Below, one piece after another: positions 1 through 8,979 of a DNA stretch of 64,000 nucleotides. The notes under the pieces are model-generated. The model was given only the letters and a program-made list of their open reading frames with translations, was not told the DNA's origin and did not search any database. Position numbers and translations under genes: made by a program. Position 1 is the first letter of the stretch, and every line of letters starts with the position of its first letter. Location: positions 1 through 64,000 of the forward strand of contig JAOAPX010000161.1 in the NCBI GenBank assembly GCA_025463125.1, given 5' to 3'. This DNA is from Acidobacteriota bacterium (GTDB taxonomy: Bacteria; Acidobacteriota; Blastocatellia; Pyrinomonadales; Pyrinomonadaceae).

Positions 1-63
1 GTTTTGCTGAATAGATGTCAATAGTTTAATTAAACAATCAAATTAAATATTTACGGCAAACAA

Positions 64-93
64 AAAAAGGCAGTCGCATTTGACTGCCTTTTT
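64..93. terminator. Bidirectional intrinsic terminator
   Basis: Inverted repeat with arms AAAAAGGCAGTC and GACTGCCTTTTT around a 6-nt loop. It has an A tract on one side and a T tract on the other, so it can terminate in both directions. It lies just beyond the 3' end of the minus-strand tRNA. Bases 1-63 before it hold nothing recognisable. Confidence 0.8.
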
Positions 94-107
94 TCTATAT
101 TTAAAGC

Positions 108-182
108 TGGTGCCCTCGACAGGATTCGAACCTGTAACCTAGCGATTATGAGCCGCGCGCTCTACCGTTGAGCTACAAGGGC
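108..182 (-). tRNA. tRNA with CAT anticodon (Met or Ile2)
   Basis: On the minus strand the sequence folds as a full cloverleaf. The acceptor arms are GCCCTTG and CGAGGGC, the D stem is GCTC/GAGC, the anticodon loop is CTCATAA, and the T arm is ACAGG-TTCGAAT-CCTGT. An A discriminator is followed by an encoded CCA. The first pair of the anticodon stem (C27-T43) is mismatched. The CAT anticodon fits elongator tRNA-Met, or tRNA-Ile2 if C34 is changed to lysidine. The missing initiator features (no C-A mismatch at the acceptor end) argue against initiator tRNA. A possible promoter (TTGCCG, 17 nt, TAAACT) lies upstream on the same strand. Confidence 0.93.
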
Positions 183-263
183 AAAGAAATACTAGTTTAG
201 TGAAAAGTTTTTCTTTCGGCAAATAAGGATGCCTAAAATTCTCCGAACTAAATTATACACGTT

Positions 264-626
264 TTACATATTTTCTTCTGAGCTTGGCGGCGGCGGCGGC
301 ACATTGAAAATTTCTTCATCAGGAATCGTTGAAACGCGGCGCAGTATCAGCCAGATTCCGATGAAACTGACAATTACACCGGTCAACCCGATGATTGTGC
401 CCAATGACCAGGGTAATTCGTCAATATTTGTCAATGGCTTTCCCGAAATCGACATCACAACCGTAATAACGATTAAGATCATTGCCGGAAAAACAATTTG
501 CAGTCCGACTCCAACCGCAAAAGTCAGTAAAGCCCAGCCGACCGCGTTGCGGTTGGTATCTTTAGCAGATTTATAAACAAAATAAGCGGCAATAATGACG
601 GCGATAAACGCGACAACAGAAATCAT
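264..626 (-). CDS. Small membrane protein with three TM segments
   Basis: Not recognised as a named family. The 120-residue protein has three hydrophobic stretches (about residues 2-17, 30-60 and 74-95). A short basic stretch (LRRVS) follows the last one, and the acidic, proline-rich C-terminal tail contains PPPPPSSEE. It is probably an inner-membrane protein with a cytoplasmic tail. It stands alone, on the same strand as the secreted protein upstream (736-1209). No clear ribosome binding site precedes the ATG. Confidence 0.6.
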   Translation of the reverse strand: MISVVAFIAVIIAAYFVYKSAKDTNRNAVGWALLTFAVGVGLQIVFPAMILIVITVVMSISGKPLTNIDELPWSLGTIIGLTGVIVSFIGIWLILRRVSTIPDEEIFNVPPPPPSSEENM

Positions 627-735
627 CTTAGCAATATTTCATAGGTTTATTGTTTGTGTCTATAAAAATTTAATATTCTTGCGGAAATTGTTAATAAAAA
701 CCCTTTTATGTTCGTTAATTTACTAATTTTCCGAC

Positions 736-1209
736 CTATAATTGAAATTTCGGCTTTGCGGTGCTGACTTTTTTATAAGTGCCGTCAGCCGAGACGTTTC
801 GCCCGAAACCGCATTCGACGTCCGAGCCTTGCTGGGTAATTTTGACAATTCCGGGTTTGACGAACTTGATCACGATTACGCATTGTCCGAATTCTTCGTT
901 TGTAAAAGTCGCCGTATCGCCGACGATTTCCGCTGTGCCTTCGGCTTCGCCCATATTCGCCGATTGTTCGCCCGTGCCGTCAATATACGGGTAAATCAGC
1001 TCAAAGCCGACTTTCAATTTCCCTTTTCCGAGCGCGAGAATTTTTATTTCATTGTATGAGTCTTCGTATTCGCCCGAAAAATGCGAACGGAAAGTTCCGT
1101 TAACTTCCGCCGCGCTGACGGCTTCGCGGTCGGTTTGGGCGCTCGCCTTTTGCGGCGCGATTGTGGTAAACACAAGTATAAAAATTAAAAGAAAAAGTTT
1201 TCGGAGCAT
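736..1209 (-). CDS. Secreted protein of unknown function
   Basis: The 157-residue protein begins with a clear Sec signal peptide: a basic start (MLRKL), a hydrophobic core to about residue 20, and cleavage near KASA-Q. The mature part is rich in Gly, Val and Thr in an alternating pattern that suggests beta strands, as in a small beta-barrel or sandwich. It has two cysteines (in GQC and EC, about 25 residues apart) that could form a disulfide after export. No family is recognised. The gene is divergent from the peptide transporter at 1304. Confidence 0.65.
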   Translation of the reverse strand: MLRKLFLLIFILVFTTIAPQKASAQTDREAVSAAEVNGTFRSHFSGEYEDSYNEIKILALGKGKLKVGFELIYPYIDGTGEQSANMGEAEGTAEIVGDTATFTNEEFGQCVIVIKFVKPGIVKITQQGSDVECGFGRNVSADGTYKKVSTAKPKFQL

Positions 1210-1303
1210 AATATTTTTTAAAGGTGACTTTTCGTTACAAAATTAATCTGCTATATTTTGCCTAATTATTTTCAAAAAACAAATAAACAAAGGGGAAATA
1301 CAA

Positions 1304-3043
1304 ATGAGTGCAAATGTTGGAACTTTTGATAACGCGGAGACGGCGGATCACGCAGGCTCGATAGCTGCGGAAAACAAGCATCCGAAAGGTCTCTACGTTT
1401 TGTTTGGCACGGAAATGTGGGAGCGTTTCAGTTTCTATTCGATGCTCGCGCTTTTCACGCTTTACTTGCGCGACCCCGTAGAAGGCTTCGGCTGGACGGC
1501 GACCGAGGCGACTTCGCTTTACGCCAATTACCTGATGTTCGTCTATGCCAGTCCGCTGATCGGCGGTCTGATCGCCGACAAGATTACAGGCTATCGCAAA
1601 GCCGTTATGATCGGCGGCGTTTTTTTTATGATCGGGCATGGATTGCTTTCAATTCCGGCGGTTTGGGCGGTTTATGCCGCTTTGACTTTCCTGGTCATAG
1701 GCAATGGTTTTTTCAAACCGAACGTTTCGACGATGGTCGGAAACCTTTATCCTGAAGGCAGCCATTTAAAAGACCGCGCTTACAATATTTTTTATATGGG
1801 CATCAACGTCGGCGCGGTTTTCGCCCCGATTGTGATGGAAATCGTTAAAGCCTATTTCGGTTTTCACGCCGCGTTCGCCGTCGCCGCTTTCGGGATGGTA
1901 ATTTCGGTGGCGATTCTCTGGTTCTTCAAAAACACGCTCGAAGGCACGGAGAAAAAAGCCCTGGTTGTCGGCGATTACGTGATCGAGGATGTCGGTTCGA
2001 AAGGCGTCGCTGATCCTAATCAAGCGGCAGACACCGCCGCGACGAGCGTTGACGCGCCGCCGCACGGCATCAGCGATCAGGACGAAGGCGGGCATAAAGC
2101 CGCAAACGCGGCTCGGCAAGACCGTATGAACGCCGTGCCGGACTGGAAACGCGTGATGGCGCTGATCGTGATTTTCCTTATTGTCATCGTATTCTGGATG
2201 GTCTTTCATCAGAACGGCTCGACTTTGACTTACTGGGCGGACGACAACACTGCCTGGAACGTTTCGGGAACGATATCTAATTCGATTAACCCGTTCTGGA
2301 TCATTGTCTTAACGTTTCCGCTCGTCGCCTTCTGGGGCTGGCTCGACAAGCGCGGGATGGAGCCTTCGACGCCGACGAAAATGGCGATCGGGATGCTTCT
2401 GACCGGATTATCGTTTTTCGTGCTTTACGGCGCGGCGAAAATCGGCGAAAACCAGCCTGTAACGCCGCAGCAATACTCGGTCGGCTCGTTCAGAATAAAC
2501 GAGCGAGTTGCGGATAATTTAAGGGCAGACGGCGTTCCGCAGGACGTTCTTGATAAAATCTTAGCCGCAAAAGACGCAGACGGTAAAAACGTTATCAACG
2601 ACGTCAAGTTTTCCGCCAAAGAAGACGAAACAACCAAGGTAAAAACCACGGGCGAACAGAATTATATCGATACGATAAACCGCGTCGCGCCCGGAGCCGG
2701 AACGCAATACCGCGAAGCGTTTTTGCAGCGCAGCTATTTGTTCCAGGTGTCCTGGGTCTGGCTGATTCTGGCTTACGCGATTATCTCGCTCGGCGAATTG
2801 ATGCTCTCGCCGATGGGATTATCCTTAGTTTCAAAGGTCGCGCCGCTCAGGATGCGCGGGCTGCTTATGGGCGGCTGGTTTGTCGCGACGGCAATCGGCA
2901 ACAAGCTGACGATGATCGGGATTTACTGGAGCATCTGGTATCAATCCTCGTTTTTTATTATTCTCGGCGCGATGGCTGTGTTTATGTCGATAGTGTTGTT
3001 CTTATTGCTTAAGCCTTTGAAAAAAGCCATGCCGGGCGTTTAA
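1304..3043 (+). CDS. POT/PTR-family proton-coupled peptide transporter
   Basis: A major-facilitator peptide symporter for di- and tripeptides in the inner membrane. The proton-coupling motif ExxER is present in TM1 (E37, E40, R41, in EMWERFSFYS). The PTR2 signature FYMGINVGA lies near residue 170, and the loop GGLIADKITGYRKA follows TM2. At 579 residues it is longer than the usual 450-500. Extra material sits in a hydrophilic loop (about 220-280) and in a polar insert before the last helices (about 385-475). The start has a good ribosome binding site (AAGGGG). Nearby M16 proteases could supply peptides, but no operon links them. Confidence 0.9.
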   Translation: MSANVGTFDNAETADHAGSIAAENKHPKGLYVLFGTEMWERFSFYSMLALFTLYLRDPVEGFGWTATEATSLYANYLMFVYASPLIGGLIADKITGYRKAVMIGGVFFMIGHGLLSIPAVWAVYAALTFLVIGNGFFKPNVSTMVGNLYPEGSHLKDRAYNIFYMGINVGAVFAPIVMEIVKAYFGFHAAFAVAAFGMVISVAILWFFKNTLEGTEKKALVVGDYVIEDVGSKGVADPNQAADTAATSVDAPPHGISDQDEGGHKAANAARQDRMNAVPDWKRVMALIVIFLIVIVFWMVFHQNGSTLTYWADDNTAWNVSGTISNSINPFWIIVLTFPLVAFWGWLDKRGMEPSTPTKMAIGMLLTGLSFFVLYGAAKIGENQPVTPQQYSVGSFRINERVADNLRADGVPQDVLDKILAAKDADGKNVINDVKFSAKEDETTKVKTTGEQNYIDTINRVAPGAGTQYREAFLQRSYLFQVSWVWLILAYAIISLGELMLSPMGLSLVSKVAPLRMRGLLMGGWFVATAIGNKLTMIGIYWSIWYQSSFFIILGAMAVFMSIVLFLLLKPLKKAMPGV

Positions 3044-3067
3044 GGCGAATTACAAATTACGAATTGA

Positions 3068-3132
3068 GAATTACGAACTACGAATTACGAATTAAAGAAG
3101 CAGGTTTCCTTTAGTTCGTAATTCGTAATTTT
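3068..3132. terminator. Hairpin built from AATTACGAA repeats
   Basis: The gap after the transporter holds several degenerate copies of AATTACGAA followed by an inverted copy. Bases 3083-3097 and 3109-3123 pair over 15 positions with one G-T pair, and the outer copies extend the stem. A T-rich run follows. It probably ends transcription of both the transporter and the convergent gene at 3160. The repeated words also look like a dispersed intergenic repeat. Confidence 0.6.
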
Positions 3133-3159
3133 ATTTGAAATTGTTTTAACGGTTTCTAT

Positions 3160-3384
3160 TTAATTTTCTCTGTTTCGTGATTTGTAAGCCAGGACAGCTT
3201 CCGCCGCGCCTGCGTGCATAATCTCCGGTTTGTGATATTTCCAGTATTTTTCATATTCCTCGTCCGACAGTTCGGTTTTTTCGCTCCTGGTTTTTTCTTT
3301 CAGGAAAAGCTCGCACCACTCGCGCATTTCCATATTTTGATTCAACGCGGTTCGCGCTCCGTGCATCATATTATCTCGTTCCAT
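3160..3384 (-). CDS. Small charged protein, unknown function
   Basis: The 74-residue protein is not recognised. It has a strong ribosome binding site (AAGGAGACG, 8 nt before the ATG), the main reason to believe it. It is rich in Glu, Lys, Arg and Met and lacks a signal peptide or membrane segment. Predicted helices surround SDEEYEKYWKYHKPE. It has a single cysteine (WCELF). It is divergent from the M16 protease at 3473. Confidence 0.55.
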   Translation of the reverse strand: MERDNMMHGARTALNQNMEMREWCELFLKEKTRSEKTELSDEEYEKYWKYHKPEIMHAGAAEAVLAYKSRNREN

Positions 3385-3472
3385 AATTTTCGTCTCCTTC
3401 GGGGTGTATTAAAACTTTGTTTGCTAAAATTGCGTAAAAATTAACGCTTAAACTTTATTTTGGAGTTTTCAG

Positions 3473-4999
3473 GTGAAAAAATTCTTTCTCGGTTCATTTT
3501 TAATCTTATCAGCTTTAACCAATCTTGATTTTGCACAAACGGCAAAGTCTAATCAAGCGGCAGCGAAAAACACGGCGACGGCAGCGGCGCAGGCGAAAAC
3601 GCAGGACGACGTAAAAGTTCCGTTCGTCACGAAAACCTTGTCGAACGGCTTGGAAATCATCGTTTTGCCGGACGCTTCCGTGCCGCTCGTAACGGTTGAA
3701 ATGGCGGTTCGCAACGGCAGTTTTACAGAGCCGCCGGAACTTAACGGTTTATCGCATTTATACGAACATATGTTTTTCAAAAGCAACCAGGCGGTTGCTA
3801 TTTTCCGCTGCGACCTGGCGAGAAGCTATAACAACCTGAATTATTATATGGGTCAGAACTGCGCTGAGCAGGTGAAACTGAAAGCGCAGATCGGAGATGT
3901 AAATTATCTGACCGAAGTCGATAAGCTCGGCTACGTTCGCAACGGAACGACGCAGGAAGAATACGTTAATTATTATTTCAGCACGACGAGCCAGAATATG
4001 CCGACGATTCTGCGCCTGATGCGCGACGCGATGCTTTACCCTTCGTTTGAAAAAGAAGAATTCGAGCGCGAAATCCAGGTGGTTTTGGGCGAGCTCGACC
4101 GCCAGCAAGCCGAACCGGTTTATTATCTCGACCGGACGCTGATGGACAAGCTTTTCTACAAATATCCTTCGCGCAAAAGTCCGGGCGGCACGCGCGAAAC
4201 CGTCGCTTCGGCGACAACGGAAAAAATGCGCCTGATTCAATCGCGTTATTACGTTCCGAACAATTCGGCGCTGATCGTTACCGGCGACGTGCAGCCGGAA
4301 CAGGTTTTCAAGCTCGCCGAAAGCCTTTTCAGCATCTGGAAAAAAGGCGAAGACCCGTTTATCAAATACCCGATCGTCGAGCATCCGCCGCTTCAGAAAA
4401 GCGAGGGCGTAATCGTTACGCAGGACGTCGAAAACGTGATGATCCAGATCGGCTGGCACGGTCCTTCGATCGGCAAAGACGACGCTTCGACATACGCGGC
4501 TGATGTATTTTCTTACATTATCCAGCAGCCCGATTCGCGCTTTCAGCGCGCGATGATCGATTCGGGGCTGGCGGTCGCGGCAAACGTTCATTACTACACG
4601 CAGAGAAACACCGGACCGATTCGCGTCACGCTCGTCACGACGCCGGACAAAGCGAAAGCCGCGCTCGACGCGCTTTACAAAGAAATGGCGCAGTTTAATA
4701 ACCCGAATTATTACACCGAAGAAGAACTTGCGAACGCCAAAACGCTGCTCGAAGCCGAAGATTTATATCGCCGCGAAAAACTCAGCGAATACACGCACAG
4801 CTTAGGGTTCTGGTGGTCTTCGACCGGAATGGATTATTACCGCGGTTATTACAAAAATCTGCGGGCGGTTTCGCGCGACGATATTAAAAAATATATTTCA
4901 ACGTATATCCAGGGCAAACCGCACGTCGGCGTCGCGCTGATTTCGGCTCAGGCGCAGGCGGCGGCGAAATTAACCGGGCAGGATTTAATCGGAAAATAA
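3473..4999 (+). CDS. M16 family zinc metalloprotease, active subunit
   Basis: An exported zinc peptidase of the pitrilysin/insulinase clan. A signal peptide (residues 1-22, cleaved near DFA-Q) precedes an Ala/Thr-rich linker. The inverted zinc motif HxxEH is present as HLYEH (H95, E98, H99). The distal glutamate appears to be E207 (VLGELDR), farther away than the usual 75 or so residues because about 35 residues, with C113 and C130, are inserted after the motif. The C-terminal half is a second M16 domain. The GTG start has TGGAG upstream. The catalytically dead partner follows at 5107, as in two-gene M16 heterodimers. Confidence 0.88.
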   Translation: MKKFFLGSFLILSALTNLDFAQTAKSNQAAAKNTATAAAQAKTQDDVKVPFVTKTLSNGLEIIVLPDASVPLVTVEMAVRNGSFTEPPELNGLSHLYEHMFFKSNQAVAIFRCDLARSYNNLNYYMGQNCAEQVKLKAQIGDVNYLTEVDKLGYVRNGTTQEEYVNYYFSTTSQNMPTILRLMRDAMLYPSFEKEEFEREIQVVLGELDRQQAEPVYYLDRTLMDKLFYKYPSRKSPGGTRETVASATTEKMRLIQSRYYVPNNSALIVTGDVQPEQVFKLAESLFSIWKKGEDPFIKYPIVEHPPLQKSEGVIVTQDVENVMIQIGWHGPSIGKDDASTYAADVFSYIIQQPDSRFQRAMIDSGLAVAANVHYYTQRNTGPIRVTLVTTPDKAKAALDALYKEMAQFNNPNYYTEEELANAKTLLEAEDLYRREKLSEYTHSLGFWWSSTGMDYYRGYYKNLRAVSRDDIKKYISTYIQGKPHVGVALISAQAQAAAKLTGQDLIGK

Positions 5000-5106
5000 T
5001 TTGCTGCCGGAGCGTGCTCGAAACCGAGAGGCGCTTTAACGGTTAAGTTAATTTTTGTTGCGTTAATTTTCATTTTTTGTGCAGTTACAATTTTAGGTTT
5101 TCAATT

Positions 5107-6417
5107 ATGAAATTCATTTTTTCCGCATTTTTGCTTTTATCTTTCGTTTTCACCGGTTACGCGCAAACCGCCGATTCGCCCGACAAATTCATTACGGAAT
5201 TCGATGTCAACGGGTTAAAAGTTATCTTTAAACGCCGCCCGAGTTCGCCGACGGTTTCGGCTGGTTTATTTACGCGCGGCGGAGTTAAAAATCAAACCGC
5301 TCAGAATGCCGGAATTGAAACTTTAACTTTATCGACGGCGACCGAAGCGAGCGCGAAATATCCGCGCGAAGCTTTGCGCAAAGAGTTGGCGCGAACCGGA
5401 AGCGCGATCGGCGCGGGCGCCAATTACGATTTCGGCGTGATTTCTCTTTCTTCGACGCGCCAGAATTTTGATAAAACGTGGGACATTTTTACGGATGTGG
5501 TAACCGATCCGAAGCTCACGCAGGAAGATTTTCAGCTTGTTCGCGAGAGAGTTCTGACCGGTCTGCGCAATCAATCGATCAGCCCTGACAGCGCGCTCGG
5601 CGTTCTGGAAGATAAAGTTATTTACGCAAATCACCCGTATGCGACCGAGCCGAACGGAACGATTGAAACGATCGGCAAGCTGAAGCTCGAAGATATCCGC
5701 GCTTATCACAAAAATCTTTTGCAGACGTCGCGTCTTCTCTTAGTAATTGTCGGCGATCTCGATCCGCAAACAATTCAAAAACAAGTCACGGCTTCGTTCG
5801 GCAAATTGCCCCAGGGAAATTATAAAGAACAGCCGACGCCGCAGATTAATTTCGCCGAGCCGACGCTCGACGTAACGGCTCGAACTATTCCGACCAATTA
5901 CGTCAAAGGAGTTTTCGCCGCCCCGTCCTTAAACGACCCGGATTATCACGCGATGCGCGTCGCGATCACGATTCTGCAAAGCCGCGTTTACCAGGAAGTC
6001 CGCACCAGACGAAATCTCTCTTACGCGCCGAATGCGGAAATGAACGACAACGCGGCAAATACCGCTAATATTTATGTGACGGCGGTAGACGCCAATCAAG
6101 CGGTCAGCGTGATGCTCAGAGAAATCGAGAGTATGAAGAATTCCGAGATGGACGACGAAGGATTTACGGGCGTGCCTGGATATTTCCTGACGACTTATTA
6201 TATTAACCAGGAAACCAACGCCGCGCAGGTTGCCGAGCTGGCGCGTTACGAGCTGATCGGCGGCGGCTGGCGCAACTCGCTGACCTTTTTAGATAAAATT
6301 CGCGGAGTTTCGGCGAAAGACGTGCAGAGAGCAGCGCAAAAATACATGAAAAATCTTCGCTTCGTCGTCGTCGGCGATCAAGCCGCTGTTAATCGCCGGA
6401 TATTTTTACAAAATTAA
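5107..6417 (+). CDS. M16 family protein, inactive partner subunit
   Basis: A signal peptide (MKFIFSAFLLLSFVFTGYAQ) leads into two M16-like domains. The position of HxxEH reads ETLTLSTATEA, so the zinc site is absent. By analogy with bacterial M16 heterodimers it would form the substrate chamber with the active subunit encoded just upstream (107-bp gap). The C-terminal domain keeps the R-x2-LSYAP stretch of partner subunits. The start was placed at the ATG that opens the signal peptide; a start 30 bases upstream would add residues that do not look like a leader. Confidence 0.85.
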   Translation: MKFIFSAFLLLSFVFTGYAQTADSPDKFITEFDVNGLKVIFKRRPSSPTVSAGLFTRGGVKNQTAQNAGIETLTLSTATEASAKYPREALRKELARTGSAIGAGANYDFGVISLSSTRQNFDKTWDIFTDVVTDPKLTQEDFQLVRERVLTGLRNQSISPDSALGVLEDKVIYANHPYATEPNGTIETIGKLKLEDIRAYHKNLLQTSRLLLVIVGDLDPQTIQKQVTASFGKLPQGNYKEQPTPQINFAEPTLDVTARTIPTNYVKGVFAAPSLNDPDYHAMRVAITILQSRVYQEVRTRRNLSYAPNAEMNDNAANTANIYVTAVDANQAVSVMLREIESMKNSEMDDEGFTGVPGYFLTTYYINQETNAAQVAELARYELIGGGWRNSLTFLDKIRGVSAKDVQRAAQKYMKNLRFVVVGDQAAVNRRIFLQN

Positions 6418-6482
6418 TTTACAAAACCGCGATAACAAAAAAGAAAGGGAGATTGAAAGAAAAGGAATTTTTGTCTTCCTTT

Positions 6483-6530
6483 CTTTCTCCTTTTCTTTCT
6501 CCTTTTCTTTCTCCTTTTCTTTCTTATTTT
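6483..6530. repeat. 12-bp pyrimidine tandem repeat
   Basis: CTTTCTCCTTTT is repeated three times exactly and a fourth time with two changes, between two convergent genes. Bases just before it (6455-6484) are its purine-rich complement (GAAAGAAAAGGAA), so the tract can fold into a long hairpin and may act as a two-way terminator. All-pyrimidine mirror tracts can also form triplex DNA. Confidence 0.7.
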
Positions 6531-6560
6531 CTCCGCTTGCCCCTTTCTTCTCTTGTCAAA

Positions 6561-8606
6561 TTACTGCCCGTCTTTGCTTTTTCGATTTTCACTTAAAGGC
6601 GGCGACGGTTTGCGGTCCTCTTTCGTTTCATTTTTCACCGGCGGCGCTTCTTCGCGCTTTGGCGGAGGCTGCGGACGCGGCTGTTCTCGCTGCGGCGGAT
6701 CATTGCGGGGTTCTTCGCGTTTCGGTCGGTCGCTTGGCGTCGGTCGATCGGTCGGCGTCGGTTGAAACGGAGGTTGGCGGCGAGGCTTTTCGCGCTGTTC
6801 CGCTGCCGGCGGGTTGTCGGGCGGAAGTTGTTTTATCTCGCGCCTGTCGCGTTTCTGTCGCTCGTTTTGGCGATTATCTCGCTCTTCAGGATTTTGATTT
6901 TCCGTATTATTCTGAAGATCCCCGCGCGGCGTGAAAACGGGAGTTCTCGTTTTTCTCGTTTCGCGGCTGTCGTTGTTCGTTTCCGCGCGAACGACCGCCC
7001 CGGTTCTGCGCTTTTCGATTTCTTTTTCTTTTACAGGTCCCGTCTCATTTTCAAAAGGTTTTGCTTCAAGCGGCGGACGATTGCCGAAAATGCGGGTCTT
7101 GCGAAGCTCACCGTCCATTGAAACGTCGGGCTGGCGAACTGTTGCTCCCGTTTGAACGCGTTTTTCGATTTTAGCGATCATCGGCGGCGCGGCTTGAATC
7201 TCACGGCTGACTTTTCCGTTTAATTCCCTGAAAGTCGGCAAAACCGGCGGCGTTTCGATTATTTCCGGCGTTTTTACAATCGCCGTTCTGGCAACGTCGA
7301 GCGGGGCGGTCTTAAAGCCTCTTCTACCTCTGCCGAACTGGCTCTCGGTAACCGAAACGACCCCGGTCAGAGGAACCGTTTCAAGCGGCGGCACTACTAA
7401 ATTTCTTCTTCGGATTTTTGCAATCGCTTGATTTTCGCCGGGAATAATTGACGGCGGCTGATTCGCTGCCGGAGGATTATTAACATTTGGCGTTCTGCCC
7501 CGCCGATTGCGGCGATAATGCCGGTTGTAATCGTAATGCCCGTAATTATACGGCAGAGGATACCAGCAGACGTTGCTGTTTAAGGTAACCAGCACAACGA
7601 GCGCGGGCTGCCACCAGCTTCGGCGGCTTCTCTGCTTGCCGTAAGGCGACCAAACCCACGTATCGTCATCGTAAACCCAGCGCCCGTGATGATAAGTCGC
7701 CCAGCCCCATGGCTCGTCGTTAATCCACGTCCAGCCGTAAGGCGGAACCCAACGCCAATGCCCGTAACGGTACGGCGACCAGTCGGCGTATTGGCTGATC
7801 GAATTATTAAACGGTCGCCAGACGTAGCCGTATTTTCGCGTGTGAATCCATTCGCCGTATTCGCTTAAATCTTCGGCGCCGTAGATGTCACGGTCGTAAT
7901 ATTCGTCGTAATGCGCGTCGCGCAAACGCTTTGCGATGACCGCATCGCGCTCGAGCGCCCATTCGTCGAATTCATCGGCGTAACGCGAAGCGTCGGCGGT
8001 TTCCCATTCGCCCGCGTAATTTCCTGCGAGAAATATCCTGGCGCTGCGCCCGCCGCGAAGCGTAAAGCCGAAAGTTTCCGAGTAAATTCTGGCTTCACCC
8101 TTTTCCGTAACGCTTACGCGAATCTCCGTCGCCCGTTCATCACCCGCGTCAACGCGGTACATTCCTTCTTTCTGAACGGAAACGGTCGTTTTCGGCGCGT
8201 CAATCTCAAAATACGCGCGGTCTTTATCGAATTCCAGAACTCGCAAACTCAAACTTCCCTGCGGAAGACTGACGGCGATTCCTTCGTCCTTTAAATTAAC
8301 GATTCTCAAATGCGAATTTTCTGCCAGTCGCAGATAATTTACGCTGTTAAACTGAATTTCCAGCCGCGCGCCCGCGTCCGTTGCGATCTCGTCGCCTTCG
8401 ACAATCGGCAAATTCTGCGCTGCGCGTTCCCATTCTTCGCCGTCCGCGCGACGAATCTGCACATCACCGCGCAGAAAACTTATACGCGCGACGCGAGCCG
8501 TTACTTCCGGCGTGTAATCGTCTGAAACTGCGGCGAAAACATTTCCGGCAAATAAAAGGGGAATTACAAGGAAAACAGCCCTGAGGACTTTCTTTGCTGA
8601 ATGCAT
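6561..8606 (-). CDS. FecR-domain protein with YGxW repeats (DUF6600-like)
   Basis: A 681-residue exported protein. The signal peptide ends near residue 25 (NVFAA). A FecR-like beta domain spans about 35-170 (RISFLRGDVQIRRADGEEW is typical). The centre (about 240-345) is an aromatic repeat region with YGYVWRP, YRYGHWRWVPPYGWTW and WGWATYHHGRWVYDD, as in DUF6600 proteins. The last 300 residues are disordered, rich in Pro, Arg, Glu and Gln. Without a membrane anchor or TonB partner it is more likely a periplasmic or surface structural protein than an iron-signalling FecR. The start has AGGAGAG 7 nt upstream. It stands alone. Confidence 0.82.
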   Translation of the reverse strand: MHSAKKVLRAVFLVIPLLFAGNVFAAVSDDYTPEVTARVARISFLRGDVQIRRADGEEWERAAQNLPIVEGDEIATDAGARLEIQFNSVNYLRLAENSHLRIVNLKDEGIAVSLPQGSLSLRVLEFDKDRAYFEIDAPKTTVSVQKEGMYRVDAGDERATEIRVSVTEKGEARIYSETFGFTLRGGRSARIFLAGNYAGEWETADASRYADEFDEWALERDAVIAKRLRDAHYDEYYDRDIYGAEDLSEYGEWIHTRKYGYVWRPFNNSISQYADWSPYRYGHWRWVPPYGWTWINDEPWGWATYHHGRWVYDDDTWVWSPYGKQRSRRSWWQPALVVLVTLNSNVCWYPLPYNYGHYDYNRHYRRNRRGRTPNVNNPPAANQPPSIIPGENQAIAKIRRRNLVVPPLETVPLTGVVSVTESQFGRGRRGFKTAPLDVARTAIVKTPEIIETPPVLPTFRELNGKVSREIQAAPPMIAKIEKRVQTGATVRQPDVSMDGELRKTRIFGNRPPLEAKPFENETGPVKEKEIEKRRTGAVVRAETNNDSRETRKTRTPVFTPRGDLQNNTENQNPEERDNRQNERQKRDRREIKQLPPDNPPAAEQREKPRRQPPFQPTPTDRPTPSDRPKREEPRNDPPQREQPRPQPPPKREEAPPVKNETKEDRKPSPPLSENRKSKDGQ

Positions 8607-8858
8607 ATATTTTCTCTCCTTGAACTATTCGCTTATCTGTAGGGAAGATGAGTTGAGAGGTTTTAACCCCAACTTATGCTTGCGCTTACAGCAATTTTCA
8701 TACCTGTATAACATTTATTTTCGTAATGAATATTATTCAATAAATATGCGGGCGAACACGCCTGTTAACGATGGCGGATTTGTCTTTTTTAACGAAATAG
8801 TGCATAAACCGGAAAACGCAGATACTAAATCGTATAAATTAATTTGTTTTTTTTTGCC

Positions 8859-8895
8859 TTTGCCGCACATCCGGCAAACGATTTTCGTTTATAAT
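8859..8895 (+). promoter_or_regulatory. Inverted repeat upstream of a TATAAT box
   Basis: TTTGCCG and CGGCAAA form a perfect 7-bp inverted repeat with a 6-bp spacer (8859-8878). It ends 11 bp before a perfect TATAAT (8890-8895), so it covers the expected -35 region. It probably belongs to the promoter of the gene at 8980. The rest of the 373-bp gap (8607-8979) is AT-rich with no convincing gene. Confidence 0.4.
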
Positions 8896-8979
8896 TCGTC
8901 TTAACGGTTTGGCTTGGTACGGATTTTCAATTATAAAATTCCTACTAATTCCAACTTCTTTAATGAGGACTAATAAAAA

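Noticed and set aside
3758-4591. 277-codon minus-strand frame
   Set aside because: Antisense to the M16 protease with an HxxEH motif; no ribosome binding site, no family similarity.
8620-8904. 94-codon plus-strand frame before the SnoaL-like gene
   Set aside because: Starts without a Shine-Dalgarno sequence, overlaps the promoter-like TATAAT, and has no family match.
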